Source of the DNA: Bradyrhizobium iriomotense
Lineage (GTDB): Bacteria; Pseudomonadota; Alphaproteobacteria; Rhizobiales; Xanthobacteraceae
DNA: 64,000 nt
Reading direction: 5' to 3'
Assembly (NCBI RefSeq): GCF_018130765.1
Contig: NZ_JAFCJZ010000015.1
Span: 169,426-233,425, forward strand
Numbering within the stretch: the first letter of the stretch is position 1; each line of letters begins with the position of its first letter. The position numbers and the translations under genes were made by a program. This document shows positions 32,854 through 40,817 of the stretch, one piece after another. A model generated the notes under the pieces. The model was not told the origin of the DNA. It searched no databases and worked only from the letters and a program-made list of their open reading frames with translations.

Positions 32854-34289
32854 CGATCGATACGCTCGGTGCGATCCTGCTGATCCCGGTCATCTCCGCC
32901 GCGCTGCTCGCGATCCTGCCCGGCTACCTGCTGACGGCGAAGCTCAACGTCGTTGCAGCGCTCGCGACCTTCCTCACCTCGCTGTCACTGTTTGTGGTCG
33001 AGCCGACGTCGGGGCAATATCTGCTGCTTGACGACCTCAACAAGGTTTTCATCGTGCTGACGACCTTCGTCGGCTTCACGACATCGGTGTTCAGCGCGAG
33101 CTACATCCACCACGAGATCGAGATCGGGCGGCTGACGCCGGCCTTCCTGCGTTTCTATCACGCGATGTACCAGATGCTGATGTTCGCGATGAACCTCGCG
33201 CTCGTCGCCAACAATATCGGCCTGATGTGGGTGGCAGTCGAGATGGCGACGCTGACGACCGTGCTGATGGTCGGCATCTACCGCACCCATGAGGCGCTGG
33301 AAGCCGCCTGGAAATATTTCATCCTCGGTAGCGTCGGAATCGCGCTCGCGCTGTTCGGCACGATCCTGGTTTACATGGCGGCGCGCCCCGCGGTGGGCGA
33401 GGGGTTGGACGGCATGGTATGGACGGTGCTGGTGAAACACGCCGCACAGTTCGATCCGGCGCTGCTCAACGTCGCCTTCGTCTTCCTCTTGCTGGGCTAC
33501 GGCACCAAGGTCGGTCTCGCACCGTTGCACGCCTGGCTGCCGGATGCGCATGCGGAGGGGCCGACGCCGATCTCGGCGGTGCTGTCCGGTCTGTTGCTCA
33601 ATGTCGCGCTCTATGCGCTCCTGCGCTTCAAGATGATGCTCGCGGTCAACACCGAGGCGATCGCGCCGGGTCCGCTGATGGTGACCATGGGCCTGATCTC
33701 GGTGATCTTCGCTTCGCTGATGCTGTACCGCCGCCGCGACATCAAGCGCATGTTCGCCTATTCCTCGATCGAGCATATGGGCATCATCGTCTTCGCCTTC
33801 GGCATGGGCGGGCCGCTCGCGAATTTCGCAGGTCTGTTGCACATGACCATGCATTCGCTGACCAAGTCGGCAATCTTCTTCGCGGTCGGCCATATCGCGC
33901 AGGTCAAGGGCACACAGAAGATCGCCGATATCGGCGGCCTCACGGTGACCAATCCCGTGCTCGGCTGGGGCCTGATGCTCGGCGTCATCGCCATCGTCGG
34001 GCTGCCGCCGCTCGGCATCTTCATGAGCGAGTTTCTTGTGGTGAGCTCGACTTTCGCCCGCGCGCCCTGGCTGACGGTGATCCTGGTGCTCGGCATCATC
34101 ATCGCGCTCGGCGGGCTTTTCTTGCGGGTCGGCGCGGTGATGTTCGGCGAGCCCAAAGGCAAGACCGCGCCCGCGGAAGCCTCCTACGTGCCGATGTTCA
34201 CGCACCTCGGATTGGTACTGATGGCCGGCATCTATCTGCCGCCGGGGCTGGTCACCGGCTTCCAGAACGTCGCGAAGCTCCTGGGGTAA
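32850..34289 (+). CDS. hyfF: Hydrogenase-4 subunit F-like antiporter-type membrane subunit
   Basis: This 479-residue NuoL/M/N-family protein has about 14 helices. It keeps Glu131 in GLMWVAVEMATLTTVLMVG, Lys220 in LLLGYGTKVGLAPLHAWLP and the lysine in MHSLTKSAIFFAVGHIAQVK, the residues used for ion pumping in complex I. ADAHAEGPTPISAVLSG-type sequence (here DAHAEGPTPISAVLSGLLL) places it with HyfF. It overlaps hyfE by four bases, and the large-subunit gene follows 3 bases later. Confidence 0.92.
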   Translation: MTIDTLGAILLIPVISAALLAILPGYLLTAKLNVVAALATFLTSLSLFVVEPTSGQYLLLDDLNKVFIVLTTFVGFTTSVFSASYIHHEIEIGRLTPAFLRFYHAMYQMLMFAMNLALVANNIGLMWVAVEMATLTTVLMVGIYRTHEALEAAWKYFILGSVGIALALFGTILVYMAARPAVGEGLDGMVWTVLVKHAAQFDPALLNVAFVFLLLGYGTKVGLAPLHAWLPDAHAEGPTPISAVLSGLLLNVALYALLRFKMMLAVNTEAIAPGPLMVTMGLISVIFASLMLYRRRDIKRMFAYSSIEHMGIIVFAFGMGGPLANFAGLLHMTMHSLTKSAIFFAVGHIAQVKGTQKIADIGGLTVTNPVLGWGLMLGVIAIVGLPPLGIFMSEFLVVSSTFARAPWLTVILVLGIIIALGGLFLRVGAVMFGEPKGKTAPAEASYVPMFTHLGLVLMAGIYLPPGLVTGFQNVAKLLG

Positions 34290-34292
34290 GCG

Positions 34293-35801
34293 ATGGGCAT
34301 CCTCGACAGCATCCCCCATGTCAATGCGGTGTTGTCGCACCGGCCCTGGCCGCGCGCGGTCGTGACGGAGGCGGGCTGGCAGGCGGCGATCGATCGGCTG
34401 GTCGAAGGAGGCCTCACACTGCTTGGCTTCTGGGGCGAGCCGACCGCGGTGCATATGGCGATGCTCGATGGAGGCTCGGCCGAGATAGCGGTCGTCACCT
34501 ACGAGTGTGCGGCGGGCACATTTCCAAGCGTCGCCAGCCGTCATCCGCCGGCGCTTCGGCTGGAGCGGACCATACATGATCTGTTCGGGCTTGTTCCGAC
34601 TGCTGCTGACGATCTGCGGCCGTGGCTCGATCACTATGCCTGGGGCAAATCCTATCCGCTCTCCGGCCGCAACGCATCGCGCGACGCGCGGCCATACCAG
34701 TTCCTGCCGGCCGAGGGCGAGGGGTTGCACCAGGTGGCGGTCGGCCCGGTCCATGCCGGGATCATCGAGCCCGGCCATTTCCGCTTCACCGCCAATGGCG
34801 AGCATGTGGTGCGACTGGAGCAGTGGCTCGGCTACACCCACAAGGGCATCGAGTCGCTGATGCAGGGCGCGAGCCTCGAGGCCGCGGCGAAGCTTGCCAA
34901 CCGCACCTCCGGCGACAGCGCGGTGGCCTACGCCTTCGCCTTTGCCCGCGCGGCGGAAGCCGCGCTCGACATCGAGGTGCCGCGGCGCGCGACGTATTTG
35001 CGGGCACTGATGGCGGAATTGGAACGGCTCGCCAATCATTTCGGCGACATCGGCGCGATCTGCAACGATGCGTCGTTCGCGCTGATGCACGCCCAGACCG
35101 GCATTTTGCGCGAGCGGACCCTGCGCGCTGCGGGTGCTGCGTTCGGCCATCGCCTGATGATGGACGTCGTCGTTCCCGGTGGCGTGGCGCGCGACATCGC
35201 GCCGGATGGTGTCACGGCGCTGCGAACGCTGCTTGCGGAAATCAAGAAGGTATTCCCGCGCCTGATCGAGCTCTACGACAACACCGCATCGTTGCAGGAT
35301 CGCACCGTCACCACGGGTATCGTGAAGGCGGACTATGCGCGGCAGTTCGGCGCCGGCGGTCATGTCGGCCGCGCCTCGGGCCGCGATTTCGATGCACGCC
35401 GCACGCTTGCTTACGCGCCCTACGATCAATTGTCGTTCGAGGTGCCGGTGCTGGAAGCCGGCGATGTCAATGCGCGGGTCTGGATCCGGATCCGCGAGGT
35501 CGAGCAGAGCGTCGAACTGATCGGGCAGATCCTCGACCTGATGGGGCCGGGCGAGATCAGGAACACACCGCCGGCGGGGCGCGGCGGATGCGAAGGCCTG
35601 GCGCTCACCGAGGCCTTCCGTGGCGACGTCCTGGTATGGCTGCGGCTCGATGGCGCGTTGCGCGTCGAACGCTGCCACCTGCGCGATGCGTCGTGGTTCC
35701 AGTGGCCGCTGCTGGAAACCGCGATCGAGGGCAACATCATCGCCGACTTCCCGCTCTGCAATAAGTCGTTCAACTGTTCCTATTCGGGCGCGGACCTCTA
35801 A
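34293..35801 (+). CDS. hyfG: Hydrogenase-large-subunit-like protein (HyfG/NuoCD type) without NiFe ligands
   Basis: In this 502-residue protein, residues 1-140 resemble NuoC (LERTIHDLFGL at 90-100) and 150-502 resemble NuoD/HycE (GYTHKGIESLM, ELERLANHFGDIGAICND). The first NiFe motif, RxCGxC in true hydrogenases, here reads RTSGDS (204-209), with serines at both cysteine positions. The second, DPCxxC, is replaced by DFPLCNKSFNCSYSGADL. It therefore cannot hold a NiFe centre as known and should not make H2. It would form the quinone-site-like chamber of an energy-converting-hydrogenase-related complex; the substrate is unknown. Confidence 0.9.
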   Translation: MGILDSIPHVNAVLSHRPWPRAVVTEAGWQAAIDRLVEGGLTLLGFWGEPTAVHMAMLDGGSAEIAVVTYECAAGTFPSVASRHPPALRLERTIHDLFGLVPTAADDLRPWLDHYAWGKSYPLSGRNASRDARPYQFLPAEGEGLHQVAVGPVHAGIIEPGHFRFTANGEHVVRLEQWLGYTHKGIESLMQGASLEAAAKLANRTSGDSAVAYAFAFARAAEAALDIEVPRRATYLRALMAELERLANHFGDIGAICNDASFALMHAQTGILRERTLRAAGAAFGHRLMMDVVVPGGVARDIAPDGVTALRTLLAEIKKVFPRLIELYDNTASLQDRTVTTGIVKADYARQFGAGGHVGRASGRDFDARRTLAYAPYDQLSFEVPVLEAGDVNARVWIRIREVEQSVELIGQILDLMGPGEIRNTPPAGRGGCEGLALTEAFRGDVLVWLRLDGALRVERCHLRDASWFQWPLLETAIEGNIIADFPLCNKSFNCSYSGADL

Positions 35802-35804
35802 CCC

Positions 35805-36329
35805 ATGCGCAAGACCCTGCTCGAAAGCCTCACCCATGGTTCGCTGACGGAGCCCGCGCCGGCGCCGGACGATTCGGCGCTGGCGGAGCTCGCCACGAAA
35901 GTCGATCGCGCCGCCCAGGCCCGGCTTGGACGTTCTCTTGCCATTCGCGAGGTCGACGCCGGGTCGTGCAACGGCTGCGAACTGGAGATCCACGCGCTGT
36001 CCAACGCCTTCTACGACATCGAACGTTTCGGCCTGCGCTTCGTCGCCTCGCCGCGCCATGCCGACGTGCTGCTGGTCACGGGTCCCGTGACGAAGAACAT
36101 GCGACAGGCGCTGGAGCGGACCTACAACGCGACGCCCGATCCGAAATGGGTCGTCGCGGTCGGCGACTGTGCGATCGATGGCGGCATTTTCAGAGGCAGC
36201 TACGCCTGTGTCGGCGGCGTATCCGAGACCGTTCCGGTGGATCTGCACATCAAGGGCTGCCCGCCGTCGCCGACGGACTTGTTGAAGGGCCTGCTCGCGC
36301 TGCTGGAGCACGTCAGCGGCAAGCGGTAA
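35805..36329 (+). CDS. hyfI: Hydrogenase small-subunit-like iron-sulfur protein (HyfI/NuoB type)
   Basis: The 174-residue NuoB/HycG-type protein keeps the ligands of the proximal [4Fe-4S] cluster: Cys55 and Cys58 in GSCNGCELEI, Cys122 in VAVGDCAIDGG and Cys152 in IKGCPPSPTDLLKG. A loosely conserved N-terminal tail of about 40 residues precedes the domain. It ends the operon, 3 bases after the large subunit. No HyfA/HyfH ferredoxin-type or formate dehydrogenase gene follows, so the electron donor to this cluster is not encoded here. Confidence 0.92.
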   Translation: MRKTLLESLTHGSLTEPAPAPDDSALAELATKVDRAAQARLGRSLAIREVDAGSCNGCELEIHALSNAFYDIERFGLRFVASPRHADVLLVTGPVTKNMRQALERTYNATPDPKWVVAVGDCAIDGGIFRGSYACVGGVSETVPVDLHIKGCPPSPTDLLKGLLALLEHVSGKR

Positions 36330-36357
36330 GCCGGGCCAAGCAGCGGTGGCGAGTCCT

Positions 36358-36455
36358 AAAGCGCGATGAGATTGGGATGAATCGTCATCGCGCTTTAGGT
36401 CGTTGTTTACGCATGATCTTTCCGGAAAACCGTTTCGCACTTTTCCGGATCATGC
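36358..36455. repeat. Rhizobiales-type double palindrome, family G
   Basis: Two hairpins lie side by side. AAAGCGCGATGA (36358-36369) pairs perfectly with TCATCGCGCTTT (36385-36396). GCATGATCTTTCCGGAAAA (36411-36429) pairs imperfectly with TTTTCCGGATCATGC (36441-36455). It lies between the convergent hyfI and glycerate kinase genes, one base from the kinase stop codon, and may terminate both. Confidence 0.75.
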
Positions 36456-36456
36456 T

Positions 36457-37740
36457 TTAGTCCACCAGGATCACCCTGATATCGTTCACGTTCGTCAGCG
36501 TCGGTCCCGGCTGCAGCAGATCCCCCGTGGCCTCGAAGAACGTCGTCGCATCGTTGTTGTCGAGATAGGCCTGCGGCTGCAGCCCTAGCGCCTTCATCTT
36601 CGCGAAGGTCGCAGCGTCGATCAGCGCGCCGGCGGGGTCGGTCGGGTGGCCGGCACCGCCGTCGGCGCCATCGGTGTCGCCGGCGAGCGCAGAGATGTCG
36701 GGCGTGTCCTTGAGCAGCTCCGCGAGCGCCAGCGCGTATTCCTGGTTGGGCCCGCCGCGGCCATTGCCGCGGACGGTGACCGTGAGCTCGCCGCCGGAGA
36801 GGATCGCGATGCGCTTGCCTTGCGCGCGCGCCTCAAGCGCAAGCCTGGCGTGATCGGCGGCGACCTCGCGCGCCTCGCCCTCGAGATCGGCGCCGAGATC
36901 GATGGTCTCGTAGCCGGCCTCGTGCGCGAGCTTCACCGCGGCATCCAGCGATTGCTTGGGTCGCGCGATCAGCTCGAACGAGGCGCGCGCGAAGGCGGCA
37001 TCATCAGGCTTGGCGCTTTCGTTGGCGGGATCGTCGAGCGCGCGGCGCACGGCGTCGTCGATATTGAGCTTGTACTTCGCCACGATCGCGCGCGCATCCG
37101 CCAGGGTGGTCGGATCCGGCACGGTGGGCCCGGAGGCGATCGCGGAGGGATCGTCATGCGGCACGTCGGAGATCGCGAGCGTGACGATCTCGGCGGCGTT
37201 CCTGCCGGCGCGCGCGAGCCGCCCGCCCTTGATGCGCGACAGGTGTTTCCTGACGACGTTCATCTCGCCGATCGGCGCGCCCGAGCGCAGCAGCGCCTTG
37301 TTGACCGCCTGCTTCTGCGCAAAGCTGATGCCGTCCACGGGCGCGATCCAGTTCGCCGAGCCGCCGCCGGTGAGCAGCACCAGCAGCAGATCGTCGGGGC
37401 CAGCCTCGCCCGCGAGCGCCAGCGTGTCGGCCGCGCCCTTGAGGCCGGCCTCGTCGGGCACGGGATGGCCGGCTTCGACCACGCGGATGCGGCGCGTCGG
37501 CACGCCATAGCCGTGGCGCGTGGTGGCGATGCCGACCAGCCGCTCCGGCGCGAGCTTGAGCGTGTCGAGATAATGCCGTTCCGCCGCCGCGGCCATTGCG
37601 CCGGCCCCCTTGCCGGCGGCAAGGCAGATCACGCGTCCCCTGGGTGCGGGGCGCAAATGTGGCGCCAGGATTGTGCTCGGATGGGCGGCGGCAACGGCGG
37701 CGTCGTAGAGCGCGCGGAGCAGGGGACGTCGGTCGGTCAT
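36457..37740 (-). CDS. ttuD: Glycerate 2-kinase (MOFRL family, TtuD/GckA type)
   Basis: This 427-residue protein has the DUF4147 N-terminal domain (RVICLAAGKGAGAMAAAAER; LLLVLLTGGGSANWIAPVDG; MNVVRKHLSRIKGGRLARAG) and the C-terminal MOFRL domain (SGGELTVTVRGNGRGGPNQE; ALAGDTDGADGG). It phosphorylates glycerate with ATP in the serine/glyoxylate pathway; homologs were once called hydroxypyruvate reductase. The gene is intact. Its last 171 bases are duplicated 7.8 kb away at 28610-28784, across the hydrogenase-4-like operon. Confidence 0.92.
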   Translation of the reverse strand: MTDRRPLLRALYDAAVAAAHPSTILAPHLRPAPRGRVICLAAGKGAGAMAAAAERHYLDTLKLAPERLVGIATTRHGYGVPTRRIRVVEAGHPVPDEAGLKGAADTLALAGEAGPDDLLLVLLTGGGSANWIAPVDGISFAQKQAVNKALLRSGAPIGEMNVVRKHLSRIKGGRLARAGRNAAEIVTLAISDVPHDDPSAIASGPTVPDPTTLADARAIVAKYKLNIDDAVRRALDDPANESAKPDDAAFARASFELIARPKQSLDAAVKLAHEAGYETIDLGADLEGEAREVAADHARLALEARAQGKRIAILSGGELTVTVRGNGRGGPNQEYALALAELLKDTPDISALAGDTDGADGGAGHPTDPAGALIDAATFAKMKALGLQPQAYLDNNDATTFFEATGDLLQPGPTLTNVNDIRVILVD

Positions 37741-37878
37741 GACGAAGGCCTTCGGCGGACGGGAGAAGCTTGCGGCAAATGCGCCGGGTCACATGCCTAG
37801 CGCATCGGGCGCGAAAGCGTAAGCAGACTTTACCATCATTCGATTGTGCAATCGCGTCATCATAATCGGCGGGCAAGC

Positions 37879-37908
37879 AAAAACCCCCTGCGATCGTCTC
37901 GCAGGGGG
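37879..37908 (-). terminator. Rho-independent terminator after the first tandem receptor gene
   Basis: A perfect 10-bp stem (CCCCCTGCGA at 37884-37893, TCGCAGGGGG at 37899-37908) with a 5-base loop is followed on the minus strand by TTTTTG. It lies 25 bases past the stop at 37934 and ends the receptor series. Confidence 0.9.
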
Positions 37909-37933
37909 CTGATACGTCGTTGTTTATGTCGGC

Positions 37934-39163
37934 CTAACCGCTGACATCGCCGTTGATGACGTCCCCGAAGCGCTCCCAGCTCTCACCCTTGAAGCGCATC
38001 AGCTGAAGTTGCGAGATCGGAGCGAAGTCGCTCGGACTGGTATTGATCTTGACTCCCGGCAACAGGCCGATGAGTTCGACGTCCTTCAAGCTGGCCGCCT
38101 GTTTCATGACGTTCTGGCGCGTCAGGTCGTCACCACACGCCTTCAAGACGCGTGCAAGTCCTTGCGACACGATGTAGGCGTACATCACATTGAAGTCGGC
38201 GCGATTGGCCTCTGGATAATATTTGTCGAGGAATCCGTTCCAGGCCTTGACCGCGGCATCGTCTTTCCATTGCGGATCAGTGGGGTCCTTGAGGTAGATG
38301 GACGAGATGATGTCCTGCGCGTTCTCGAAGCCGGCAGGCTTGATCACGCTGCCGATCTGGGCCGAGACGTTGTTGAGGAAGTGCAGCGGCTTCCAGCCGA
38401 TCTCGGCATTCTTCTTGATCGCCTGCGCCGCGAATTTCGGCGTGCTGATGTTGAAGAACACGTCGGCGCCGGTCGCCTTGAGCTTGACGATGTGAGAGTC
38501 GATGGTCGGCTCCGAGACCTCATAGCTTTCCTCGGCGACGATCATCGCGGCGGCCTTGCTGCCGAGCCCGTCCTTGAAGCCTTTCAGATAGTCCTTGCCG
38601 TAATCGTCGTTCTGATAGAGGACGGCAATCTTGGCGTTCGGATTGTTCTTCAGGATGTATTTCGCGTAGATGATGGATTCGCTCTGGTAGTTGGGCTGCC
38701 AGCCCATGGTCCAGGAAAACTCCTTCGGATCATTCCACTTGGTGGCGCCGGTGGCGACGAACAGTTGCGGCACCTTCTTCGAATTCATGTATTTGTGGAT
38801 CGCCGAATTCGGCGGCGTGCCGAGCGAGTTGAAGATCAACAGCACCTCGTCGCTCTCGACCAGCTTGCGCGCCTGCTCCACCGTCTTTGGCGGCGAATAG
38901 CCGTCGTCATAGGAGATGAAGTTGATCTTGCGGCCGTTGATGCCGCCTTCCGCATTGACCATGCGGAAATAGGCTTCCTCCGTCTTGCCGATCACGCCGT
39001 AGGCGGAAGCCGGTCCGCTGTAGGGCATGATGTTGCCGATCTTGATCTCGGTGTCGGTCGCGCCGGTATCGTACTTCTTCTGGGCCGATGCAGTGGAGGC
39101 CGAGGCCGCAATGAGCGCAAGCGCCAGTGACGCGGCCGCAAGTTTGCCGGTGACAGCGGGCAT
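37934..39163 (-). CDS. Liv-type ABC substrate-binding protein, tandem copy 1
   Basis: This 409-residue periplasmic receptor has a signal peptide (start 39163 after GGGAG; MPAVTGKLAAASLALALIAA, cleavage near ASAQ). The mature start QKKYDTGATDTEIKIGNIMP and the pattern YSGPASAYGVIGKTEEAYFR are shared with three neighbours (39331, 40818, 42165). YDDGYSPPKTVEQARKLVES and GWQPNYQSESIIYAKYILKN follow. It is the last of four paralogs behind livGFHM. The position opposite the pim operon suggests dicarboxylates or fatty/aromatic acids as ligands. It is most similar to copy 2. Confidence 0.9.
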   Translation of the reverse strand: MPAVTGKLAAASLALALIAASASTASAQKKYDTGATDTEIKIGNIMPYSGPASAYGVIGKTEEAYFRMVNAEGGINGRKINFISYDDGYSPPKTVEQARKLVESDEVLLIFNSLGTPPNSAIHKYMNSKKVPQLFVATGATKWNDPKEFSWTMGWQPNYQSESIIYAKYILKNNPNAKIAVLYQNDDYGKDYLKGFKDGLGSKAAAMIVAEESYEVSEPTIDSHIVKLKATGADVFFNISTPKFAAQAIKKNAEIGWKPLHFLNNVSAQIGSVIKPAGFENAQDIISSIYLKDPTDPQWKDDAAVKAWNGFLDKYYPEANRADFNVMYAYIVSQGLARVLKACGDDLTRQNVMKQAASLKDVELIGLLPGVKINTSPSDFAPISQLQLMRFKGESWERFGDVINGDVSG

Positions 39164-39266
39164 TCCTATCTCCCTATTTTCTTGGTGTGTGCGCGTCAAT
39201 TTCTTGGATTGATTTTCTTGGGCTGCGCGGCGGGGATTGAATACGATTTGCCCGAAAGCTTCAAGG

Positions 39267-39294
39267 AAAAGCCCTGCGAGGAGGTCGCAGGGGC
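39267..39294 (-). terminator. Rho-independent terminator after the second tandem receptor gene
   Basis: GCCCTGCGA (39271-39279) pairs with TCGCAGGGGC (39285-39294) with one bulged base. On the minus strand TTTTCC follows. It lies 37 bases past the stop at 39331, so the next receptor gene may have its own promoter or depend on read-through. Confidence 0.8.
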
Positions 39295-39330
39295 TGCTTC
39301 TTTAGTAGTCACTGCCGGGCTGGCCGACCT

Positions 39331-40560
39331 TTAGCCGCTGACGTCGCCGGAGATGACGTCGCCGAACAGCTCCCAGGTCTCGCCCTTGAAGCGCATGAGC
39401 TGCAACTGCGAGAGCGGAGCAAAGTCGGTCGGGCCGGTATTGGCCTTGACACCGGGCAGCAGGCCGGCAGGCTCGAAGTCCTTGATGCTTGCCGCTTGCT
39501 TCATGATGTTTGCGCGCGTCAGATCGTCGCCGCAGGCCTTCAGCACGTGCACGAGCCCCTGGGCCACGATGTAGCCGTACATCACCGACGCATCGGCGCG
39601 GTTGGCTTCCGGATAGTATTTATCCAGGAATTCATTCCAGGCCTTCATCGCCGGATCGTCCTTCCATTGCAGATCAGTCGGATCCTTGTAATAGTTCGAG
39701 GAGATGATGCCTTGCGAGGCTTCGAAACCGGCAGGCTTCATCACACTGCCGATCGAAACCGAGACGTTGTTGAGAAAGTGGGTCGGATTCCAGCCGATCT
39801 CGGCGTTCTTCTTGATCGCCTGTGCCGCGAATTTCGGCGTGGTAATGTTGAAGAAGACGTCCGCGCCGGTCGATTTGAGCTTGACGATGTGGTTGTCGAT
39901 GGTCGGCTCGGATGTTTCATAGCTCTCTTCGGCGACGATCATCGAAGCCGCCTTGGCGCCGAGACCGTCCTTGAAGCCCTTCAAATAGTCCTTGCCGTAG
40001 TCATCGTTCTGGTAGAGCACGGCGATCTTTGCGTTCGGGTGGTTCTTCAGGATGTATTTGGCGTAGATGATGGACTCGCTCTGGTAGTTGGGCTGCCAGC
40101 CCATGGTCCAGGGGAAGTTCTGCGGATCGTTCCATTTGGTGGCGCCGGTGGCGACGAACAGCTGCGGCACTTTCTTCGAGTTCATATATTTCTGGATTGC
40201 GGTATTCGGCGGCGTGCCGAGCGACTGGAAGATCAGCAGCACCTCGTCGCTCTCGACCAGCTTGCGCGCCTGCTCCACCGTCTTTGGCGGCGAGTAGGCG
40301 TCGTCATAGGAGATGAAATTGATCTTGCGGCCGTTGATGCCGCCTTCCGCGTTGATCTTGCGGAAGTAGGCTTCCTCCGTTTTGCCGATCACGCCATAGG
40401 CCGAAGCCGGCCCGCTATAGGGCATGATGTTGCCGATCCTGATTTCGGTGTCGGATGCGCCGGTGTCGTATTTCTTTTGTGCCGATGCCGCCGTGGACAA
40501 GGTGGCAGCCAGCAGGAGGGCAGCTGAGAAGGCCCCCAACCGCACATGCATTGCAGGCAT
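39331..40560 (-). CDS. Liv-type ABC substrate-binding protein, tandem copy 2
   Basis: This 409-residue paralog starts at 40560 after CAGGGAG, with a signal peptide MPAMHVRLGAFSAALLLAAT. It is very similar to copy 1 over its whole length (YDTGASDTEIRIGNIMPYSG; GWQPNYQSESIIYAKYILKN; YEPSEPTID-like SYETSEPTIDNHIVKLKSTG). Differences concentrate in the segments around GIISSNYYKDPTDLQWKDDP and ASIKDFEPAGLLPGVKANTG. They probably tune ligand choice, which is inferred. The 257-base gap upstream holds no gene. Confidence 0.9.
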   Translation of the reverse strand: MPAMHVRLGAFSAALLLAATLSTAASAQKKYDTGASDTEIRIGNIMPYSGPASAYGVIGKTEEAYFRKINAEGGINGRKINFISYDDAYSPPKTVEQARKLVESDEVLLIFQSLGTPPNTAIQKYMNSKKVPQLFVATGATKWNDPQNFPWTMGWQPNYQSESIIYAKYILKNHPNAKIAVLYQNDDYGKDYLKGFKDGLGAKAASMIVAEESYETSEPTIDNHIVKLKSTGADVFFNITTPKFAAQAIKKNAEIGWNPTHFLNNVSVSIGSVMKPAGFEASQGIISSNYYKDPTDLQWKDDPAMKAWNEFLDKYYPEANRADASVMYGYIVAQGLVHVLKACGDDLTRANIMKQAASIKDFEPAGLLPGVKANTGPTDFAPLSQLQLMRFKGETWELFGDVISGDVSG

Positions 40561-40817
40561 CTTGATCTCCCTGGGTAGGTTTGAATGTGTCTATTATTTT
40601 TGATTGGGGGCGATCGTTGCTCGTCGCTCCGTCGCACATTCAATACCCATCCATCGCCGCCAGCAAGAAGAACGCCCTGCACAACTGTCGCAGATGCGCC
40701 ATCTGTTGGAAGCGATGCGGACTTTTCCGGGCGCGTGAGCTCTGTGCGCTGTTAATCAGCTGCGCAGAAGTTGCTCCTTACAGGAGCGGCTATCTTGAAT
40801 TGCGCGGCCGCGCCACC

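Noticed and set aside
29235..36329. A working NiFe hydrogenase or formate hydrogenlyase
   Set aside because: The large subunit has serines at the first cysteine pair and no DPCxxC, and no maturation or formate dehydrogenase genes are present.
32985..36440. A 1151-codon open frame on the minus strand opposite the hyf operon
   Set aside because: It is an antisense shadow produced by high third-position GC. Its translation is rich in Arg, His and Asp with no domain pattern, while the plus-strand proteins are clearly conserved.
28925..36459. The hyf block as part of an insertion sequence or prophage
   Set aside because: No transposase, integrase, phage gene or short terminal inverted repeat is visible. 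Only the duplicated glycerate kinase end supports acquisition, so it is reported as a finding and not as a mobile element.
40773..40787. Hairpin GCTCCT-TAC-AGGAGC after receptor copy 3 as a terminator
   Set aside because: The stem is only six base pairs and no T-run follows on the minus strand.
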